Below, in pieces: positions 11,510 through 22,973 of a stretch of 64,000 nucleotides of DNA; within the stretch, counting starts at the first letter, position 1, and each line of letters begins with the position of its first letter. The DNA is from an uncultured Pelagibacteraceae bacterium (GTDB lineage Bacteria > Pseudomonadota > Alphaproteobacteria > Pelagibacterales > Pelagibacteraceae), in NCBI GenBank assembly GCA_902628305.1, contig CACOMK010000002.1:40260-104259 (forward strand), read 5' to 3'. The position numbers and the translations under genes are program-made. The notes beneath the pieces were generated by a model, which did not search any database, had not been told where the DNA came from, and saw nothing but the letters and a program-made list of their open reading frames with translations.

Positions 11510-11865
11510 TGAAACTAAACACAAGTATCAGAAAAAGATTTAGAGTAAGCAATAAAGTTAAAAGAGTTGCATCAAATGATAGATTTAGATTGAGTATTTC
11601 TAGATCATCAAAAAATATTTCAGCTCAAATAATTGACGATACAAAAAAAATAACTTTATTATCCGCTTCATCTGTAGAGAAAGATCTTAAATCGGGTGAC
11701 AAAGTAAATAAAACTGAACTATCTAAATTGGTTGCTCAAAAATTAGCTAAAAAAGCGCAAGAAAAAAAAATTACTAAAATTTATTTTGATAGAGGTTCAT
11801 ATAAATATCATGGAAGAATTAAAGTTTTTGCAGAAACCTTAAGAGAAAATGGAATGGAATTTTAA
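11509..11865 (+). CDS. rplR: 50S ribosomal protein L18
   Basis: [20 protein letters not shown]...[26 protein letters not shown]. Confidence 0.97.
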   Translation: MKLNTSIRKRFRVSNKVKRVASNDRFRLSISRSSKNISAQIIDDTKKITLLSASSVEKDLKSGDKVNKTELSKLVAQKLAKKAQEKKITKIYFDRGSYKYHGRIKVFAETLRENGMEF

Positions 11866-11867
11866 TC

Positions 11868-12383
11868 ATGGAAAATATAAAAGATAAAAAAGCAGATGAC
11901 ATATTAGAAAAATTAGTCCACATAAACCGTATTACTAAAGTTGTTAAGGGTGGTAGAAGATTTGGGTTTTCAGCACTTGTGGTTGTTGGAAATCAAGCGG
12001 GTAAAATTGGTATAGCTCACGCTAAAGCCAAACAAGTTCCCGATGCAATTAAAAAAGCTAATGAAATGGCTAGAAGAAAACTCACTCATATACCATTAAG
12101 AGAAGGCAGAACAATACATCATGACGTTAAGGCTAAAGATGGCTCGGGTAGAATAGTGTTAAGAGCAGCTTCCAAGGGAACAGGTATTATTGCAGGTGGT
12201 CCTGTTAGGGCAGTATGTGAAGTTTTAGGAGTAAAAGATATTGTTGCAAAATCTATGGGAACTTCTAATGCGCACAATGTAATTAGAGCTACAATGAAAG
12301 CATTAATGAAACAAAGTTCACCAAAACAAATATCAGCAATTAGAAATAAAAAAATTTCTGAAATAATTGAAAAAAGAGGATAA
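11868..12383 (+). CDS. rpsE: 30S ribosomal protein S5
   Basis: [47 protein letters not shown]. Confidence 0.98.
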   Translation: MENIKDKKADDILEKLVHINRITKVVKGGRRFGFSALVVVGNQAGKIGIAHAKAKQVPDAIKKANEMARRKLTHIPLREGRTIHHDVKAKDGSGRIVLRAASKGTGIIAGGPVRAVCEVLGVKDIVAKSMGTSNAHNVIRATMKALMKQSSPKQISAIRNKKISEIIEKRG

Positions 12384-12835
12384 TGATTACTTTAAATAAT
12401 AGAGAAAAAATCAATAAATCTAAAATGAGAGTTGGAAGAGGAATTGGTTCAGGAAAAGGTAAAACATCAGGAAGAGGTGTTAAAGGTCAAAAATCAAGAT
12501 CTGGAGTAGCTATAAAAAGTTTTGAAGGTGGTCAAATGCCATTATACAGAAGACTTCCAAAGAGAGGTTTTAACCCAATATCAAAAGAGAGTGTTGCAGT
12601 TTTAAATCTAGATAAAATTCAATCTTATATAGACAAAAAAAATATTAATCCAAATGAAGTATTAAACTCAGAACTATTAAAAAAACTTAAATTAATAAAT
12701 AAAAACTCAAAAAAATTAAAGATTTTAGGCTCTGGTGAAGTAAAAGATAAAATTAATATTGAAGCTGACCTGGCCTCTAAATCAGCAATAGAAAAACTAG
12801 AAAAAATTGGTGGATCTATTCAATTAAAAAAATAG
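12383..12835 (+). CDS. rplO: 50S ribosomal protein L15
   Basis: [26 protein letters not shown]...[17 protein letters not shown]. Confidence 0.97.
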   Translation: MITLNNREKINKSKMRVGRGIGSGKGKTSGRGVKGQKSRSGVAIKSFEGGQMPLYRRLPKRGFNPISKESVAVLNLDKIQSYIDKKNINPNEVLNSELLKKLKLINKNSKKLKILGSGEVKDKINIEADLASKSAIEKLEKIGGSIQLKK

Positions 12836-12844
12836 TTTGTTTAT

Positions 12845-14125
12845 ATGAGTGCATCATCATCAACAAATGATTTAAGAAATAGAATTATATTTACTATTTT
12901 AATTTTAGCCGTTTATAGATTTGGAACTTTTGTACCTTTACCAGGTATAGACCCTGAACAATTGAAAATAATGATGGAAGGTAACCAAAAAGGGTTATTA
13001 GGTATGTTTAATGTTTTTGCTGGTGGTGCAGTCAGTAGAATGGCAATATTTGCATTAGGAATAATGCCTTACATTTCTTCAGCAATCATTGTCCAGCTTT
13101 TAACTGGAGTTTCTGATTATTTTAAAAATTTAAAAGCTCAAGGTGAGATAGGAAGAGCTAAGATTACACAAATTACTAGATACGGAACAGTTTTACTTGC
13201 AACAGTTCAGGGGTATGGTTTATCTGTTGGATTAGAGTCTTCAGCTGACTTAGTTATAAACCCAGGAGTTTTTTTTAAAATAACCACTGTCACAACTATT
13301 GTAGCAGGTACCATATTTCTAATGTGGTTAGGAGAACAGATTACCCAAAGAGGTATTGGTAATGGGATATCTTTAATAATTTTTGCTGGTATTGTTGCTG
13401 AAATTCCAAGAGCTTTAGTGACAACCTTTGAATTAGGTAGAACAGGGGCTGTTTCTACATTTATGATTTTGTCACTTTTTGTTTTACTAATTTTAACTAT
13501 TCTTTTTGTGGTTTTTATGGAAAGAGCATTGAGAAAAATTCTTATCAATTATCCTAAAAGACAAATGGGAAATAAAATGTACGGTGGTGAGTCATCTCAT
13601 TTGCCTTTAAAAATTAATCAAGCTGGGGTAATACCAGCTATTTTTGCTTCAGCACTTTTATTATTACCAGTAACATTTTCAAATTTTTCATTTTCTAACA
13701 ATGACACATTTTTAAACTTAAGTTCTTATTTTACACAAGGACAACCTCTATATATGTTACTTTATGCGTCCGGAATAATATTTTTTACTTTTTTTTATAC
13801 TTCTATAACATTTAATCCAACAGAAACTGCTGAAAACCTTAGAAAGTATGGAGGCTTTGTTCCAGGAATTAGACCAGGTGAAAGTACTGCTTTATATATT
13901 CAAAATATTTCAATAAAGCTAACTACAATTGGAGCAATTTATCTAACTTTGGTTTGTTTGATGCCAGAATTTTTAATCGCAAATTATCCAATACCCTTTT
14001 ACTTAGGTGGTGCATCTATTTTAATTGTTGTTGTGGTAGCTATTGACACTGTTACTCAAATTCAAACGAGATTAATGAGCTCTCAATATGAGCAACTAAT
14101 AAAAAAAACTAAATTTGGTAAGTAA
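12845..14125 (+). CDS. secY: Preprotein translocase subunit SecY
   Basis: RFGTFVPLPGIDPEQL...GIMPYISSAIIVQLL; polytopic 426 aa; position. Confidence 0.98.
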   Translation: MSASSSTNDLRNRIIFTILILAVYRFGTFVPLPGIDPEQLKIMMEGNQKGLLGMFNVFAGGAVSRMAIFALGIMPYISSAIIVQLLTGVSDYFKNLKAQGEIGRAKITQITRYGTVLLATVQGYGLSVGLESSADLVINPGVFFKITTVTTIVAGTIFLMWLGEQITQRGIGNGISLIIFAGIVAEIPRALVTTFELGRTGAVSTFMILSLFVLLILTILFVVFMERALRKILINYPKRQMGNKMYGGESSHLPLKINQAGVIPAIFASALLLLPVTFSNFSFSNNDTFLNLSSYFTQGQPLYMLLYASGIIFFTFFYTSITFNPTETAENLRKYGGFVPGIRPGESTALYIQNISIKLTTIGAIYLTLVCLMPEFLIANYPIPFYLGGASILIVVVVAIDTVTQIQTRLMSSQYEQLIKKTKFGK

Positions 14126-14689
14126 GTGAATATAATTTTATTTGGACCACCTGGTGCTGGCAAAGGTACTCAGTCTAAATATTTAGTTAACAAATTAAAA
14201 GGTTTTCAAATTTCAACAGGTGATCTTTTAAGAGAAGAAATAAAAAAAAAAACAGATATCGGTAAAGCTATAACTGACGATATGAAGAATGGAAAATTTA
14301 TAGATGATGAAATTGTAAATAAACTTATAGAAAATCTAATATGCGATCCTCAAAAAAAAAATAATTTAATCTTTGATGGATATCCTAGATCGTTGAGTCA
14401 GGCAAAAAACTTAGAAGTATTACTAAAAAATTCAAATCAAAGTATAGATTTAATCTTATTTCTAAAGGTAGAAAAAGAAACAATACTCAAAAGACTTGAA
14501 AAAAGAAAAATAATAGAAAACAGGTCTGATGACGAAACCGAAACTATAGTTAGAAGGTATGAGAAATACATGGAAACAACTCAACCTGTTCTAAATTTCT
14601 ACTCTAAGAATCCAAAATTTAATGAGATTAATGGAAATCTAGAAATAGATGAAATAACAAGGAAAATCGACACTTTTATCAATGTATAA
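14126..14689 (+). CDS. adk: Adenylate kinase (GTG start)
   Basis: MNIILFGPPGAGKGTQSKYL...FDGYPRSLSQA. Confidence 0.97.
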   Translation: MNIILFGPPGAGKGTQSKYLVNKLKGFQISTGDLLREEIKKKTDIGKAITDDMKNGKFIDDEIVNKLIENLICDPQKKNNLIFDGYPRSLSQAKNLEVLLKNSNQSIDLILFLKVEKETILKRLEKRKIIENRSDDETETIVRRYEKYMETTQPVLNFYSKNPKFNEINGNLEIDEITRKIDTFINV

Positions 14690-14693
14690 GACG

Positions 14694-14721
14694 TTGACTT
14701 TGATTAATCTTCTTATATAAA
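14694..14721 (+). promoter_or_regulatory. Predicted sigma70-type promoter for rpsM-rpsK-rpoA-rplQ (TTGACT, 16 nt, TATAAA)
   Basis: TTGACT 14694-14699 and TATAAA 14716-14721, in the 54 bp adk-rpsM gap. Confidence 0.5.
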
Positions 14722-14743
14722 AGGCACAATTTATCACAAAATT

Positions 14744-15127
14744 ATGGCTCGTATCGCAGGTATAAACATTCCACAGAATAAACTTGTTCATATAGGACTA
14801 ACATATATTTATGGAATAGGTGATAAATTCTCTCAAAAAATTTGTTCATCATTAGAAATACCAAGAGCTAAAAGAGTAAATGAATTAACAGATGAAGAGA
14901 TTTTAAAAATTAGAGAGTACATCGATCAAAACTTTAAAGTAGAAGGTGATTTAAGAAGAGATTATTCATTGAGTATTAAAAGATTAATTGATTTAGCTTG
15001 TTACAGAGGAACAAGACATAGAAAAAAATTACCTGTTAGAGGACAGAGAACCAGATGTAATGCAAGAACAAGAAAAGGTAAAGCGATAGCGATTGCTGGA
15101 AAAAAATTAACACCAACTAAAAAATAG
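14744..15127 (+). CDS. rpsM: 30S ribosomal protein S13
   Basis: [26 protein letters not shown]...[27 protein letters not shown]. Confidence 0.98.
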   Translation: MARIAGINIPQNKLVHIGLTYIYGIGDKFSQKICSSLEIPRAKRVNELTDEEILKIREYIDQNFKVEGDLRRDYSLSIKRLIDLACYRGTRHRKKLPVRGQRTRCNARTRKGKAIAIAGKKLTPTKK

Positions 15128-15129
15128 TT

Positions 15130-15579
15130 ATGGCTAAAGGTGATAAAGTTGAGAATAAAGATCAGAAGGTTGAAAAGTCTTCAAAAAAAAATGTAAAAAG
15201 TTCATATTCAAAAAAAAAGAAAGTTAAGAAAAATATTTTGAATGGTATAGCTTATGTGCAATCAACATTTAATAACACTATTATCTCTATTGCTGACACA
15301 AATGGAAATGTAATTTCTTGGGCTTCTGCTGGGCAAAAAGGCTTTAAGGGATCAAGAAAATCTACTCCATATGCTGCACAAATAGCAGCAGACTCTGCAG
15401 CCTCTAAAGCTTTAGAGTATGGAATGAAAACATTATCTGTTGAAGTGAAAGGACCTGGTTCAGGAAGAGAAACAGCTTTAAGAGCATTACAAGCTAGGGG
15501 ATTTAAGATACTGTCAATCAAAGACACTACACCTATGCCTCATAATGGAACTAGACCACCAAAGAAAAGGAGAGTTTAA
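15130..15579 (+). CDS. rpsK: 30S ribosomal protein S11
   Basis: [46 protein letters not shown]. Confidence 0.98.
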   Translation: MAKGDKVENKDQKVEKSSKKNVKSSYSKKKKVKKNILNGIAYVQSTFNNTIISIADTNGNVISWASAGQKGFKGSRKSTPYAAQIAADSAASKALEYGMKTLSVEVKGPGSGRETALRALQARGFKILSIKDTTPMPHNGTRPPKKRRV

Positions 15580-16607
15580 TGGAAGTCGAAAATGTAAATG
15601 TAAAAAACTGGAAGTCATTAATTAAACCATCTAAATTAGATGTTCAAATTAGTGATGACTTAACACATGCAAAAATTGTAGCAGAGCCTTTAGAAAAAGG
15701 TTATGGATTAACCCTAGGAAACTCTTTAAGAAGAATTTTATTATCCTCAATAAGAGGAGCTGCTGTAACCTCTATACAAATTGATGGTGTTTTGCATGAG
15801 TTCACTTCAATAAAAGGTGTTAGAGAAGATGTTACCGACATAGTTTTAAACGTAAAATCTTTAGCATTAAAAAGTAATTCTGAGGGTACAAAAAAATTAA
15901 TTTTAGACGCCAAAGGACCTGGAGAAATTAAAGCTTCAGATATAGCACCAGTTGCAGATGTTGAAATATTAAATCCTGATTTAGTTATTTGTAATTTGGA
16001 TGAAAATACCACTTTTCATATGGAGATGAATGTTAATACAGGTAAAGGTTACGTTCCTGCAGAATTAAATAAACCTGAAGAACCACCACTGGGTTTAATT
16101 GCAATCGACTCACTTTATAGTCCAGTTAAAAAAGTATCATATTCAGTAAGTACAGCAAGAGAAGGAAAAGCGCTAGATTATGATAAGCTTATTATGGAAG
16201 TTGAAACTAATGGATCTATTTCTGCTGAAGACGCTGTGGCTTATTCTGCTAGAATTTTTCAAGATCAATTAAAAATGTTTATAAATTTTGATGAGCCAGT
16301 TGAAGCTCCTGTAAAAGAAGTTTCTACAGAACCTGAATTTAATAAAAACTTACTAAGAAAAGTAGATGAGTTAGAGTTATCAGTTAGATCAATGAACTGT
16401 TTAAAAAATGATAATATTATTTATATCGGTGACCTAGTTCAAAAATCTGAAGGTGAAATGTTGAGAACTCCTAATTTTGGAAGAAAATCATTAAATGAAA
16501 TTAAAGAAGTTTTAACAGGTATGTCTTTATATTTAGGTATGGAAATTCCTAACTGGCCACCAGACAACATTGCAGAAATGTCTAAGAAATTGGAGGAAGC
16601 AATCTAA
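15579..16607 (+). CDS. rpoA: DNA-directed RNA polymerase subunit alpha
   Basis: [30 protein letters not shown]-terminal [16 protein letters not shown]. Confidence 0.98.
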   Translation: MEVENVNVKNWKSLIKPSKLDVQISDDLTHAKIVAEPLEKGYGLTLGNSLRRILLSSIRGAAVTSIQIDGVLHEFTSIKGVREDVTDIVLNVKSLALKSNSEGTKKLILDAKGPGEIKASDIAPVADVEILNPDLVICNLDENTTFHMEMNVNTGKGYVPAELNKPEEPPLGLIAIDSLYSPVKKVSYSVSTAREGKALDYDKLIMEVETNGSISAEDAVAYSARIFQDQLKMFINFDEPVEAPVKEVSTEPEFNKNLLRKVDELELSVRSMNCLKNDNIIYIGDLVQKSEGEMLRTPNFGRKSLNEIKEVLTGMSLYLGMEIPNWPPDNIAEMSKKLEEAI

Positions 16608-17050
16608 TGAGACATGGTTTGGCAAATAAGAAGTTAAATAGAACATCAGAGCACAGAAAAGCTCTACTTAAGAATATGCTTAATTCGTTGATTAAGTATG
16701 AGCAGATTAAAACTACTTTGCCAAAAGCTAAATTTTTAAAACCTCAAGCGGATAAAATAATAACATTAGGAAAAAAAGAAACTTTACAGACAACCAAAAT
16801 GTTGGTTTCTAAACTGCAAGATATTAATTCAGCTAATAAAGTTAAAAAAACACTTTCTAAAAGATATCAGAATAGAAAAGGTGGCTACACAAGAATAATT
16901 AAAGCTGGATTTAGATATGGAGATAATGCTCCAATGGCAATAATTGAATTTGTTGATAGAGACGTTGAAGCAAAAAGAGTTGATAAACCAAAAAAAGATA
17001 CAACAAAAGAAACTCCTAAAGCAGAAGAGAAAAAACAAGCTACAGCTTAA
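16607..17050 (+). CDS. rplQ: 50S ribosomal protein L17
   Basis: [25 protein letters not shown]...GGYTRIIKAGFRYGDNAPMAIIEFV. Confidence 0.97.
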   Translation: MRHGLANKKLNRTSEHRKALLKNMLNSLIKYEQIKTTLPKAKFLKPQADKIITLGKKETLQTTKMLVSKLQDINSANKVKKTLSKRYQNRKGGYTRIIKAGFRYGDNAPMAIIEFVDRDVEAKRVDKPKKDTTKETPKAEEKKQATA

Positions 17051-17060
17051 ATCTTAAATC

Positions 17061-17978
17061 ATGAAAAAATCTTACATCGTTGATTCAACGTGTAATGAAA
17101 TGCGTTTGGATAGATGGTTAAGATTAAAAATTGGAAAAATTCCACAAGGTCTAGTTGAGAAATATTTAAGAACAGGAAAAATAAAAATTAATAAAAAGAA
17201 AGTAAAAAGTTCTTTTAAAGTAAAAACAAAAGATGAGATAAATTTATTTAATATTGAATTTAAAGAAGTAATTCAGCAAAAAAAAATTAAGTTTACACCT
17301 TCAAAAGAAATTATCAAATCAAATGAAGATCAAATTATTGAAAATAATGATAATTTTGTAGTTTTAAATAAAGCTTCAGGTATATCCGTTCAAGGTGGAA
17401 CTAAATCAAAAAAAAATCTAGTTGATATTTTTGCTAAAAGTGAAATTTTTGAGGGAACAAAACCATATTCTGTTCATAGATTGGATAAAGATACTTCTGG
17501 AGTTTTTATTATGGCCAAAAAAAGAGAGACCGCTCAATTGCTTACTTCTTTATTTAGGTTAAGAAAAGTACACAAAACTTATTTAGCTATCTGCCAAGGC
17601 GAAATTAATAAAAAATCCGGTGTATGGGATGATGATTTAATTAGGTATGACGGTGATAAAAAAATAATTGAAAAAGCAAAAACAATTTTTAAAGTTATTG
17701 ATAAAAATTCTGAAGCAAGTTTATTGGAATTAAAGCCTATTACAGGGCGAAAACATCAGTTAAGAAAACAATTATATGCAATTGGAAATCCTATATTTGG
17801 AGATACAAAATATAAATTATCAAATTCTAATAAAGGAATTAATAAAAATTTAATGCTACATTCATACCAAATTAAATTTAAAATTAATGATATAAAACAT
17901 ACTTATTCAGCATTGTTACCTGATTATTTTCAAAAACTTTTAAAATCTAAAAGACTTAGATTTTCATATTCAAAATAA
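17061..17978 (+). CDS. RluC/RluD-family 23S rRNA pseudouridine synthase
   Basis: S4-like N-terminus ([29 protein letters not shown]) and catalytic motif [19 protein letters not shown]. Confidence 0.9.
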   Translation: MKKSYIVDSTCNEMRLDRWLRLKIGKIPQGLVEKYLRTGKIKINKKKVKSSFKVKTKDEINLFNIEFKEVIQQKKIKFTPSKEIIKSNEDQIIENNDNFVVLNKASGISVQGGTKSKKNLVDIFAKSEIFEGTKPYSVHRLDKDTSGVFIMAKKRETAQLLTSLFRLRKVHKTYLAICQGEINKKSGVWDDDLIRYDGDKKIIEKAKTIFKVIDKNSEASLLELKPITGRKHQLRKQLYAIGNPIFGDTKYKLSNSNKGINKNLMLHSYQIKFKINDIKHTYSALLPDYFQKLLKSKRLRFSYSK

Positions 17979-18573
17979 AATTTTTAATTAATATATCACT
18001 TAGATTTGAGTAATCCTGATCTAAAATATTTTTTAAATTGGTCACTCCTTTATCTGAAATACCACATGGTATAATTTTTTTATAATTTTCAAGATCATTA
18101 TTTACATTTATTGCAAAACCATGATAGGCAATCCATTTGCTAACTCTGATACCTATTGCAGCAATTTTTTTAACTTCACTATTTGATTTATGCCATATTC
18201 CAATATTATCTTTATCTGGAAAAGTTTCTATTTTATAAAATTTTAAAGTTTGAATTATTGTTTTTTCAATAATTTTTATAAATTTTCTGATATCCTTTTT
18301 TTTTCTTAAATCTAAAACAAAATAACAAATTAATTGGCCTGGCCCATGGTAAGTAATTTTACCACCTCTATTCGTTTCTAATATTTTAATGGATTTATCG
18401 ATAATCTCATTCTTTTTATAAGAAGTTCCTGCTGTAAAAACTTCATTATGCTCTAAAGTCCAAATTAATTCTTGCTCATTATTTTCATATAAATCCTTTA
18501 ATCTTGACTCTAGTATATTTATAGCATCAAAATAATTTACTGGTTTTATTGACTTTTTGATCTCTATGTTCAT
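17956..18573 (-). CDS. lipB: Lipoyl(octanoyl) transferase
   Basis: [43 protein letters not shown]. Confidence 0.93.
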   Translation of the reverse strand: MNIEIKKSIKPVNYFDAINILESRLKDLYENNEQELIWTLEHNEVFTAGTSYKKNEIIDKSIKILETNRGGKITYHGPGQLICYFVLDLRKKKDIRKFIKIIEKTIIQTLKFYKIETFPDKDNIGIWHKSNSEVKKIAAIGIRVSKWIAYHGFAINVNNDLENYKKIIPCGISDKGVTNLKNILDQDYSNLSDILIKNFILNMKI

Positions 18574-18634
18574 TTATAATTTGTATTATCTTTATTATGT
18601 ATTAATAGTGCAAATCTAAATTATAGGTAGATTT

Positions 18635-20008
18635 ATGTCTTTAACTAAAAAAACTAAAGATAAAAAAGTAAATTTTGAGTTTAATAAAGAATATATAAGA
18701 GTTGTTACTAGCAAAATAGCGAACAATGATGCTCAATTTATTACCAATTCATTTAATGAAATGCACCCTGCTGATGCCGCAGATATCATCGAACACCTTA
18801 GCGAAGGAGATAGAGAAAGTTTAATTAAATTAAATAATTTCAATATTGATCCAGAAGTTTTTGTTGAATTAAATGAATCTATTCAATCAGAAATTATTAC
18901 CTATTTATCTTCAGAATCTATAGTAAGTATTCTAAAAGGTTTGGAGTCAGACGATGCTATATCTATATTAGAAAATGTTCCTGAAGAGGATAAAAATGCA
19001 ATCCTTAGCTCTTTACCCCCTAAAGATAGATTTGCTCTTTTAGAAAGCTTGAGCTATCCAGAAGATACTGCTGCTAGACTTATGCAGCGTGAATTTACAG
19101 CTATACCAAGTAATTGGTCTGTAGGTCAAACAATTGACTATTTAAGAGAAAACAAAGATTTACCAGAGGAGTTTTTAGAAATTTTTATTGTTAATGAGGA
19201 TTTTAAACCAATAGGTACCGTTCCTTCATCTAGAGTTTTAACAACACCTCGAGATAATAAAATGGCAACAATTATGTCAGAATCTCAATTATTAATTCCT
19301 GTTGAAATGGATAAAGAGGAAGTTGCTAACTTATTTGAAAATTACAATTTAAATTCAGCCGCCGTTGTAGACAAAAATAATAAATTAGTTGGTATGATTA
19401 TGAACGATGACGTTTTAACAGTCTTGAAAGAAGAAGCTGAGGAGGATGCTTTAAGATTAGCAGGGGTAGGAGATGAAGAAATTACAGATGGAGTTGTAAA
19501 AAAGACAAAAAGAAGATTCAATTGGCTTTTGCTTAATTTATTTACTGCCTTTCTAGCCACATGGTGCATTAGTTTATTTGGAGCAACAATCGAACAAATG
19601 GTAGTATTAGCCTTCTTGATGCCTATTGTAGCTTCAATGGGAGGAAATGCTGGAATGCAAACACTTGCAGTTACAGTAAGAACTATAGCTACAAATGATT
19701 TAACTCAAAATAATTTCTCATCTAATGTATTTAAAGAATTTTCTATTGGTATTTTAAATGGAATTATATTTGCAGCAATAAGTGCTTTAATTGTACAGAT
19801 ATGGTTTCAAGATAGTATTCTTTCATTGATCATAGCAATATCAATGGTACTAACAATGATTATAGCTGGATTATTTGGCATTTTAGTTCCTTTTACCCTA
19901 AAAAAAATGAATATAGATCCAGCGATTGCTTCAAGTGTTTTTGTGACAACAATTACAGATGTAATTGGTTTTGTTTCTTTCTTGGGAGTTGGAGCTTACT
20001 TTTTATAA
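18635..20008 (+). CDS. mgtE: Magnesium transporter MgtE
   Basis: MHPADAADIIEHL N-domain, CBS region, membrane motif PIVASMGGNAGMQTLAVTVR. Confidence 0.93.
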   Translation: MSLTKKTKDKKVNFEFNKEYIRVVTSKIANNDAQFITNSFNEMHPADAADIIEHLSEGDRESLIKLNNFNIDPEVFVELNESIQSEIITYLSSESIVSILKGLESDDAISILENVPEEDKNAILSSLPPKDRFALLESLSYPEDTAARLMQREFTAIPSNWSVGQTIDYLRENKDLPEEFLEIFIVNEDFKPIGTVPSSRVLTTPRDNKMATIMSESQLLIPVEMDKEEVANLFENYNLNSAAVVDKNNKLVGMIMNDDVLTVLKEEAEEDALRLAGVGDEEITDGVVKKTKRRFNWLLLNLFTAFLATWCISLFGATIEQMVVLAFLMPIVASMGGNAGMQTLAVTVRTIATNDLTQNNFSSNVFKEFSIGILNGIIFAAISALIVQIWFQDSILSLIIAISMVLTMIIAGLFGILVPFTLKKMNIDPAIASSVFVTTITDVIGFVSFLGVGAYFL

Positions 20009-20010
20009 AA

Positions 20011-20826
20011 TTACAGGTTATCAATTAATCTGATATTGTTTAAATAATAAGCGATAAATAATCTTGAATTTTGTTTAGTGCTTGAAATTTTTAAATTATT
20101 TATATTTCTTAGCTCTAAATAATCAATTTTTATTTTATAATGATTTTTTAATTCTTTTTTTTTAAGATTTAAAAAGCTCGAAATTTTTTTCTTATTTTTA
20201 ATATTTTTTTTAATACTCACTAGTTTTTTATAAATTTTTGCTGCAATGATTATACTAGATTTATTTAAAAGAAGGTTTCTTGATGAAAGCGCCACATTAT
20301 TCCTATCGCGAATTGTTTTACAAGGAATGACCTTGGTTTTATATGTTCTTTCTAATTGTTTTTTTACCAAATATAATTGTTGAAAATCTTTTTCTCCCAT
20401 AAATATTTTTTGGGGGTTTATAATTTTAGTTAGTTTATTCATTACATCTAAAACACCTTCAAAATGACCTTTTCTAAACTTTGCACACAAAATTTTATCT
20501 TTTTTAAGTAATGTAATTTGTGATTTTTTTTTATCTTTGTATATATCTTTGAATTTAGGAAGATAAACAAAATCAACTTTTTTGCTTTTTTTAAGAATTT
20601 TTAAATCCTTCTTGATATTTCTTGGATAGGATCTTAAATCTTTTTTGTTATTAAATTGTTTTGGATTAACAAAAATACTTACAATTGTTTTTTTACAAAG
20701 TTTTTTTGATTTATCTATTAGTGACAAATGACCTTTATGTATTCCACCCATAGTAGGAACAAAGCCAAGGTCATTAAATGGCCTTAATGATTCAAATAAT
20801 GACGTATTGTTTAATAAAATTTTCAT
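20011..20826 (-). CDS. panC: Pantoate--beta-alanine ligase
   Basis: LGFVPTMGGIHKGHLSLID, FVNPKQFN, GEKDFQQL; start at MKILLNN preferred over longer ORF start at 20856. Confidence 0.9.
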   Translation of the reverse strand: MKILLNNTSLFESLRPFNDLGFVPTMGGIHKGHLSLIDKSKKLCKKTIVSIFVNPKQFNNKKDLRSYPRNIKKDLKILKKSKKVDFVYLPKFKDIYKDKKKSQITLLKKDKILCAKFRKGHFEGVLDVMNKLTKIINPQKIFMGEKDFQQLYLVKKQLERTYKTKVIPCKTIRDRNNVALSSRNLLLNKSSIIIAAKIYKKLVSIKKNIKNKKKISSFLNLKKKELKNHYKIKIDYLELRNINNLKISSTKQNSRLFIAYYLNNIRLIDNL

Positions 20827-20860
20827 TTGTATTAAAATATTTAATAAGTAAAACATTTAA

Positions 20861-21676
20861 ATGATTAAACAAGCAATTATTCCTTTGGCTGGCTTAGGTA
20901 CTAGGCTGCTGCCTTTAACTAGTGTATTTGCTAAAGAGCTTCTGCCTATTAACGGTAAGCCTGGAATTGAGTATATCCTTGATGAATGTATTGATGCCGG
21001 AATTAAAGAAATAGTTTTTATAATATCTACCAAGAAACAAATGATTAAAAAATACTTTTACAGTGATAATTTTTATAAAAGTATTATTAAAAAAAAAAAA
21101 GATCAAAGAATAATTAATGAGTATAAAAAAATACTAAAATATAAAAAAAAAATAAAATTTGTATATCAAAATATTCCCAAAGGCACTGGTGATGCTGTGC
21201 TTAAAACACAAAAATTTATTAAAAAAAAATATTTTTTAATGTTGTTACCTGATGATCTAATAATTAAAAAAAATTGCTCAAAAGCTATGATAAGGGTTCA
21301 TAGTAAATACAATGCTTCTGTTATGGCTTCTATGAAGGTAAATAAAAAAACTGTTTCAAGATGGGGTATTTATAAATTAAATAAAAAATTAAGTAAAACA
21401 GATTATATAATTGATGGTGTTGTGGAAAAACCATCTGTTAAAAATGCACCATCAAATAATGCTGTCATAGGCAGATACATTCTACCACGAACGATTTTTA
21501 AAAAAATTAAATCGCTAAAACCAACTAAGGGAAATGAAATTCATATAACGGATGCAATTCAAGAATTAATAAATGATAAAGAGAAATTTGTAGCACATAA
21601 TTTTGAAGGTAAATATCTTGATTGTGGAACAATGAAAGGTTACATGAATTCTTCAAAGGTAATAGGTAAATTATGA
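20861..21676 (+). CDS. galU: UTP--glucose-1-phosphate uridylyltransferase
   Basis: KQAIIPLAGLGTRLLPLTSVFAKELLPI...LLPDDLII...GNEIHITDAIQEL. Confidence 0.92.
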   Translation: MIKQAIIPLAGLGTRLLPLTSVFAKELLPINGKPGIEYILDECIDAGIKEIVFIISTKKQMIKKYFYSDNFYKSIIKKKKDQRIINEYKKILKYKKKIKFVYQNIPKGTGDAVLKTQKFIKKKYFLMLLPDDLIIKKNCSKAMIRVHSKYNASVMASMKVNKKTVSRWGIYKLNKKLSKTDYIIDGVVEKPSVKNAPSNNAVIGRYILPRTIFKKIKSLKPTKGNEIHITDAIQELINDKEKFVAHNFEGKYLDCGTMKGYMNSSKVIGKL

Positions 21677-22971
21677 AGCTATGTATGATTGGAACTGGTT
21701 ATGTGGGATTAGTAAGCGGTGTTTGTTTTGCAGACTTAGGTAATGATGTTATATGTGTGGATAAAGATAATAATAAAATTAATAACTTAAAAAAAGGTAT
21801 CATACCTATTTATGAACCTGGTTTAGAAGAATTAGTTTTAAAAAATTATAAAAATAAAAGACTAAATTTTTCAACAAACTTAAAACAATCCATAAAAAAA
21901 TCTGATATTGTTTTTATATGCGTAGGAACTCCGACCAGAAAAAATAGTAATAGTGCAGATCTTAGCCAAGTTTATTCTGCAGCAAAAGAAATCTCTAAAT
22001 CTGTAAATAAATTTAAAATTATAATTAATAAATCTACTGTTCCTGTAACAACAGGTGATGAAGTAGAGAAGATTATTTCCAAAAAAGTAAGTAGAAAGTT
22101 TTTCTCTGTGGTTTCAAATCCTGAATTTTTAAGAGAAGGAGAAGCAATACGAGATTTTATTTATCCTGATAGAGTTGTTATTGGTTGTAATGATGAAAAA
22201 TCTAAGAAAGTATTAAAAAACTTATATTCCCCATTAATATCTAAAGGTGCAAAGTTAGTATCCACAAACAGACGAGCTGCAGAATTAATTAAATATGCAT
22301 CAAATGCTTTTCTAGCTACGAAAATTACATTTATTAATGAAATAGCAAATTTATGTGAAAAAACTGGTATTGATGTTGAAGATATTTCCATAGGTATAGG
22401 TCTTGATAAAAGAATTGGAAGCAGATTTTTGAGAGCAGGACCAGCTTATGGTGGATCATGTTTTCCAAAAGATACAAAAGCAATTGTATCTACAGCAGAT
22501 AAATTTAAAACTAATTTATCAGTAATAAAAAGTGTAATTAAATCCAATGAAATTAGATCAGATATATTGCAAAAAAGAGTTAATTTAATATTAAAAAATA
22601 AATTAAAAAATAAAAAAATATCTTTTTTGGGAGTAACATTTAAAGCTAACACAGATGATATGAGAGACTCTTCAAGCTTAAAATTAATTCCTTATTTATC
22701 AAGAAGAGGTGCCCAAATTAAATACTATGATCCAACTGGCTTTAAAAAAGAATTTAGTAAGTTAAAAAATGTTGAATTCTCAAAATCTATACAAGACTCT
22801 ATTAAAGGATCTGATTTAATTATAATTCATACTGAATGGAATGATTTCAAATCAATAAATTTTAGAAAATTTTCGAAAAATAAAAATCTCATTATTTATG
22901 ACATGAGAAATATTTTTTCTCCTGATAAGATTAACAAGATGGGTTTTAAATATTTTGGAATTGGAAGATAG
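21673..22971 (+). CDS. ugd: UDP-glucose 6-dehydrogenase
   Basis: MIGTGYVGLVSGVCFADLGNDV...NPEFLREGEAIRDFIYPDRVVIG...GPAYGGSCFPKDTKA; overlaps galU by 4 bp. Confidence 0.94.
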   Translation: MKLCMIGTGYVGLVSGVCFADLGNDVICVDKDNNKINNLKKGIIPIYEPGLEELVLKNYKNKRLNFSTNLKQSIKKSDIVFICVGTPTRKNSNSADLSQVYSAAKEISKSVNKFKIIINKSTVPVTTGDEVEKIISKKVSRKFFSVVSNPEFLREGEAIRDFIYPDRVVIGCNDEKSKKVLKNLYSPLISKGAKLVSTNRRAAELIKYASNAFLATKITFINEIANLCEKTGIDVEDISIGIGLDKRIGSRFLRAGPAYGGSCFPKDTKAIVSTADKFKTNLSVIKSVIKSNEIRSDILQKRVNLILKNKLKNKKISFLGVTFKANTDDMRDSSSLKLIPYLSRRGAQIKYYDPTGFKKEFSKLKNVEFSKSIQDSIKGSDLIIIHTEWNDFKSINFRKFSKNKNLIIYDMRNIFSPDKINKMGFKYFGIGR

Positions 22972-22973
22972 TA

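Noticed and set aside
13207-13548. 113 aa minus-strand ORF inside secY
   Set aside because: Antisense to secY; no independent support.
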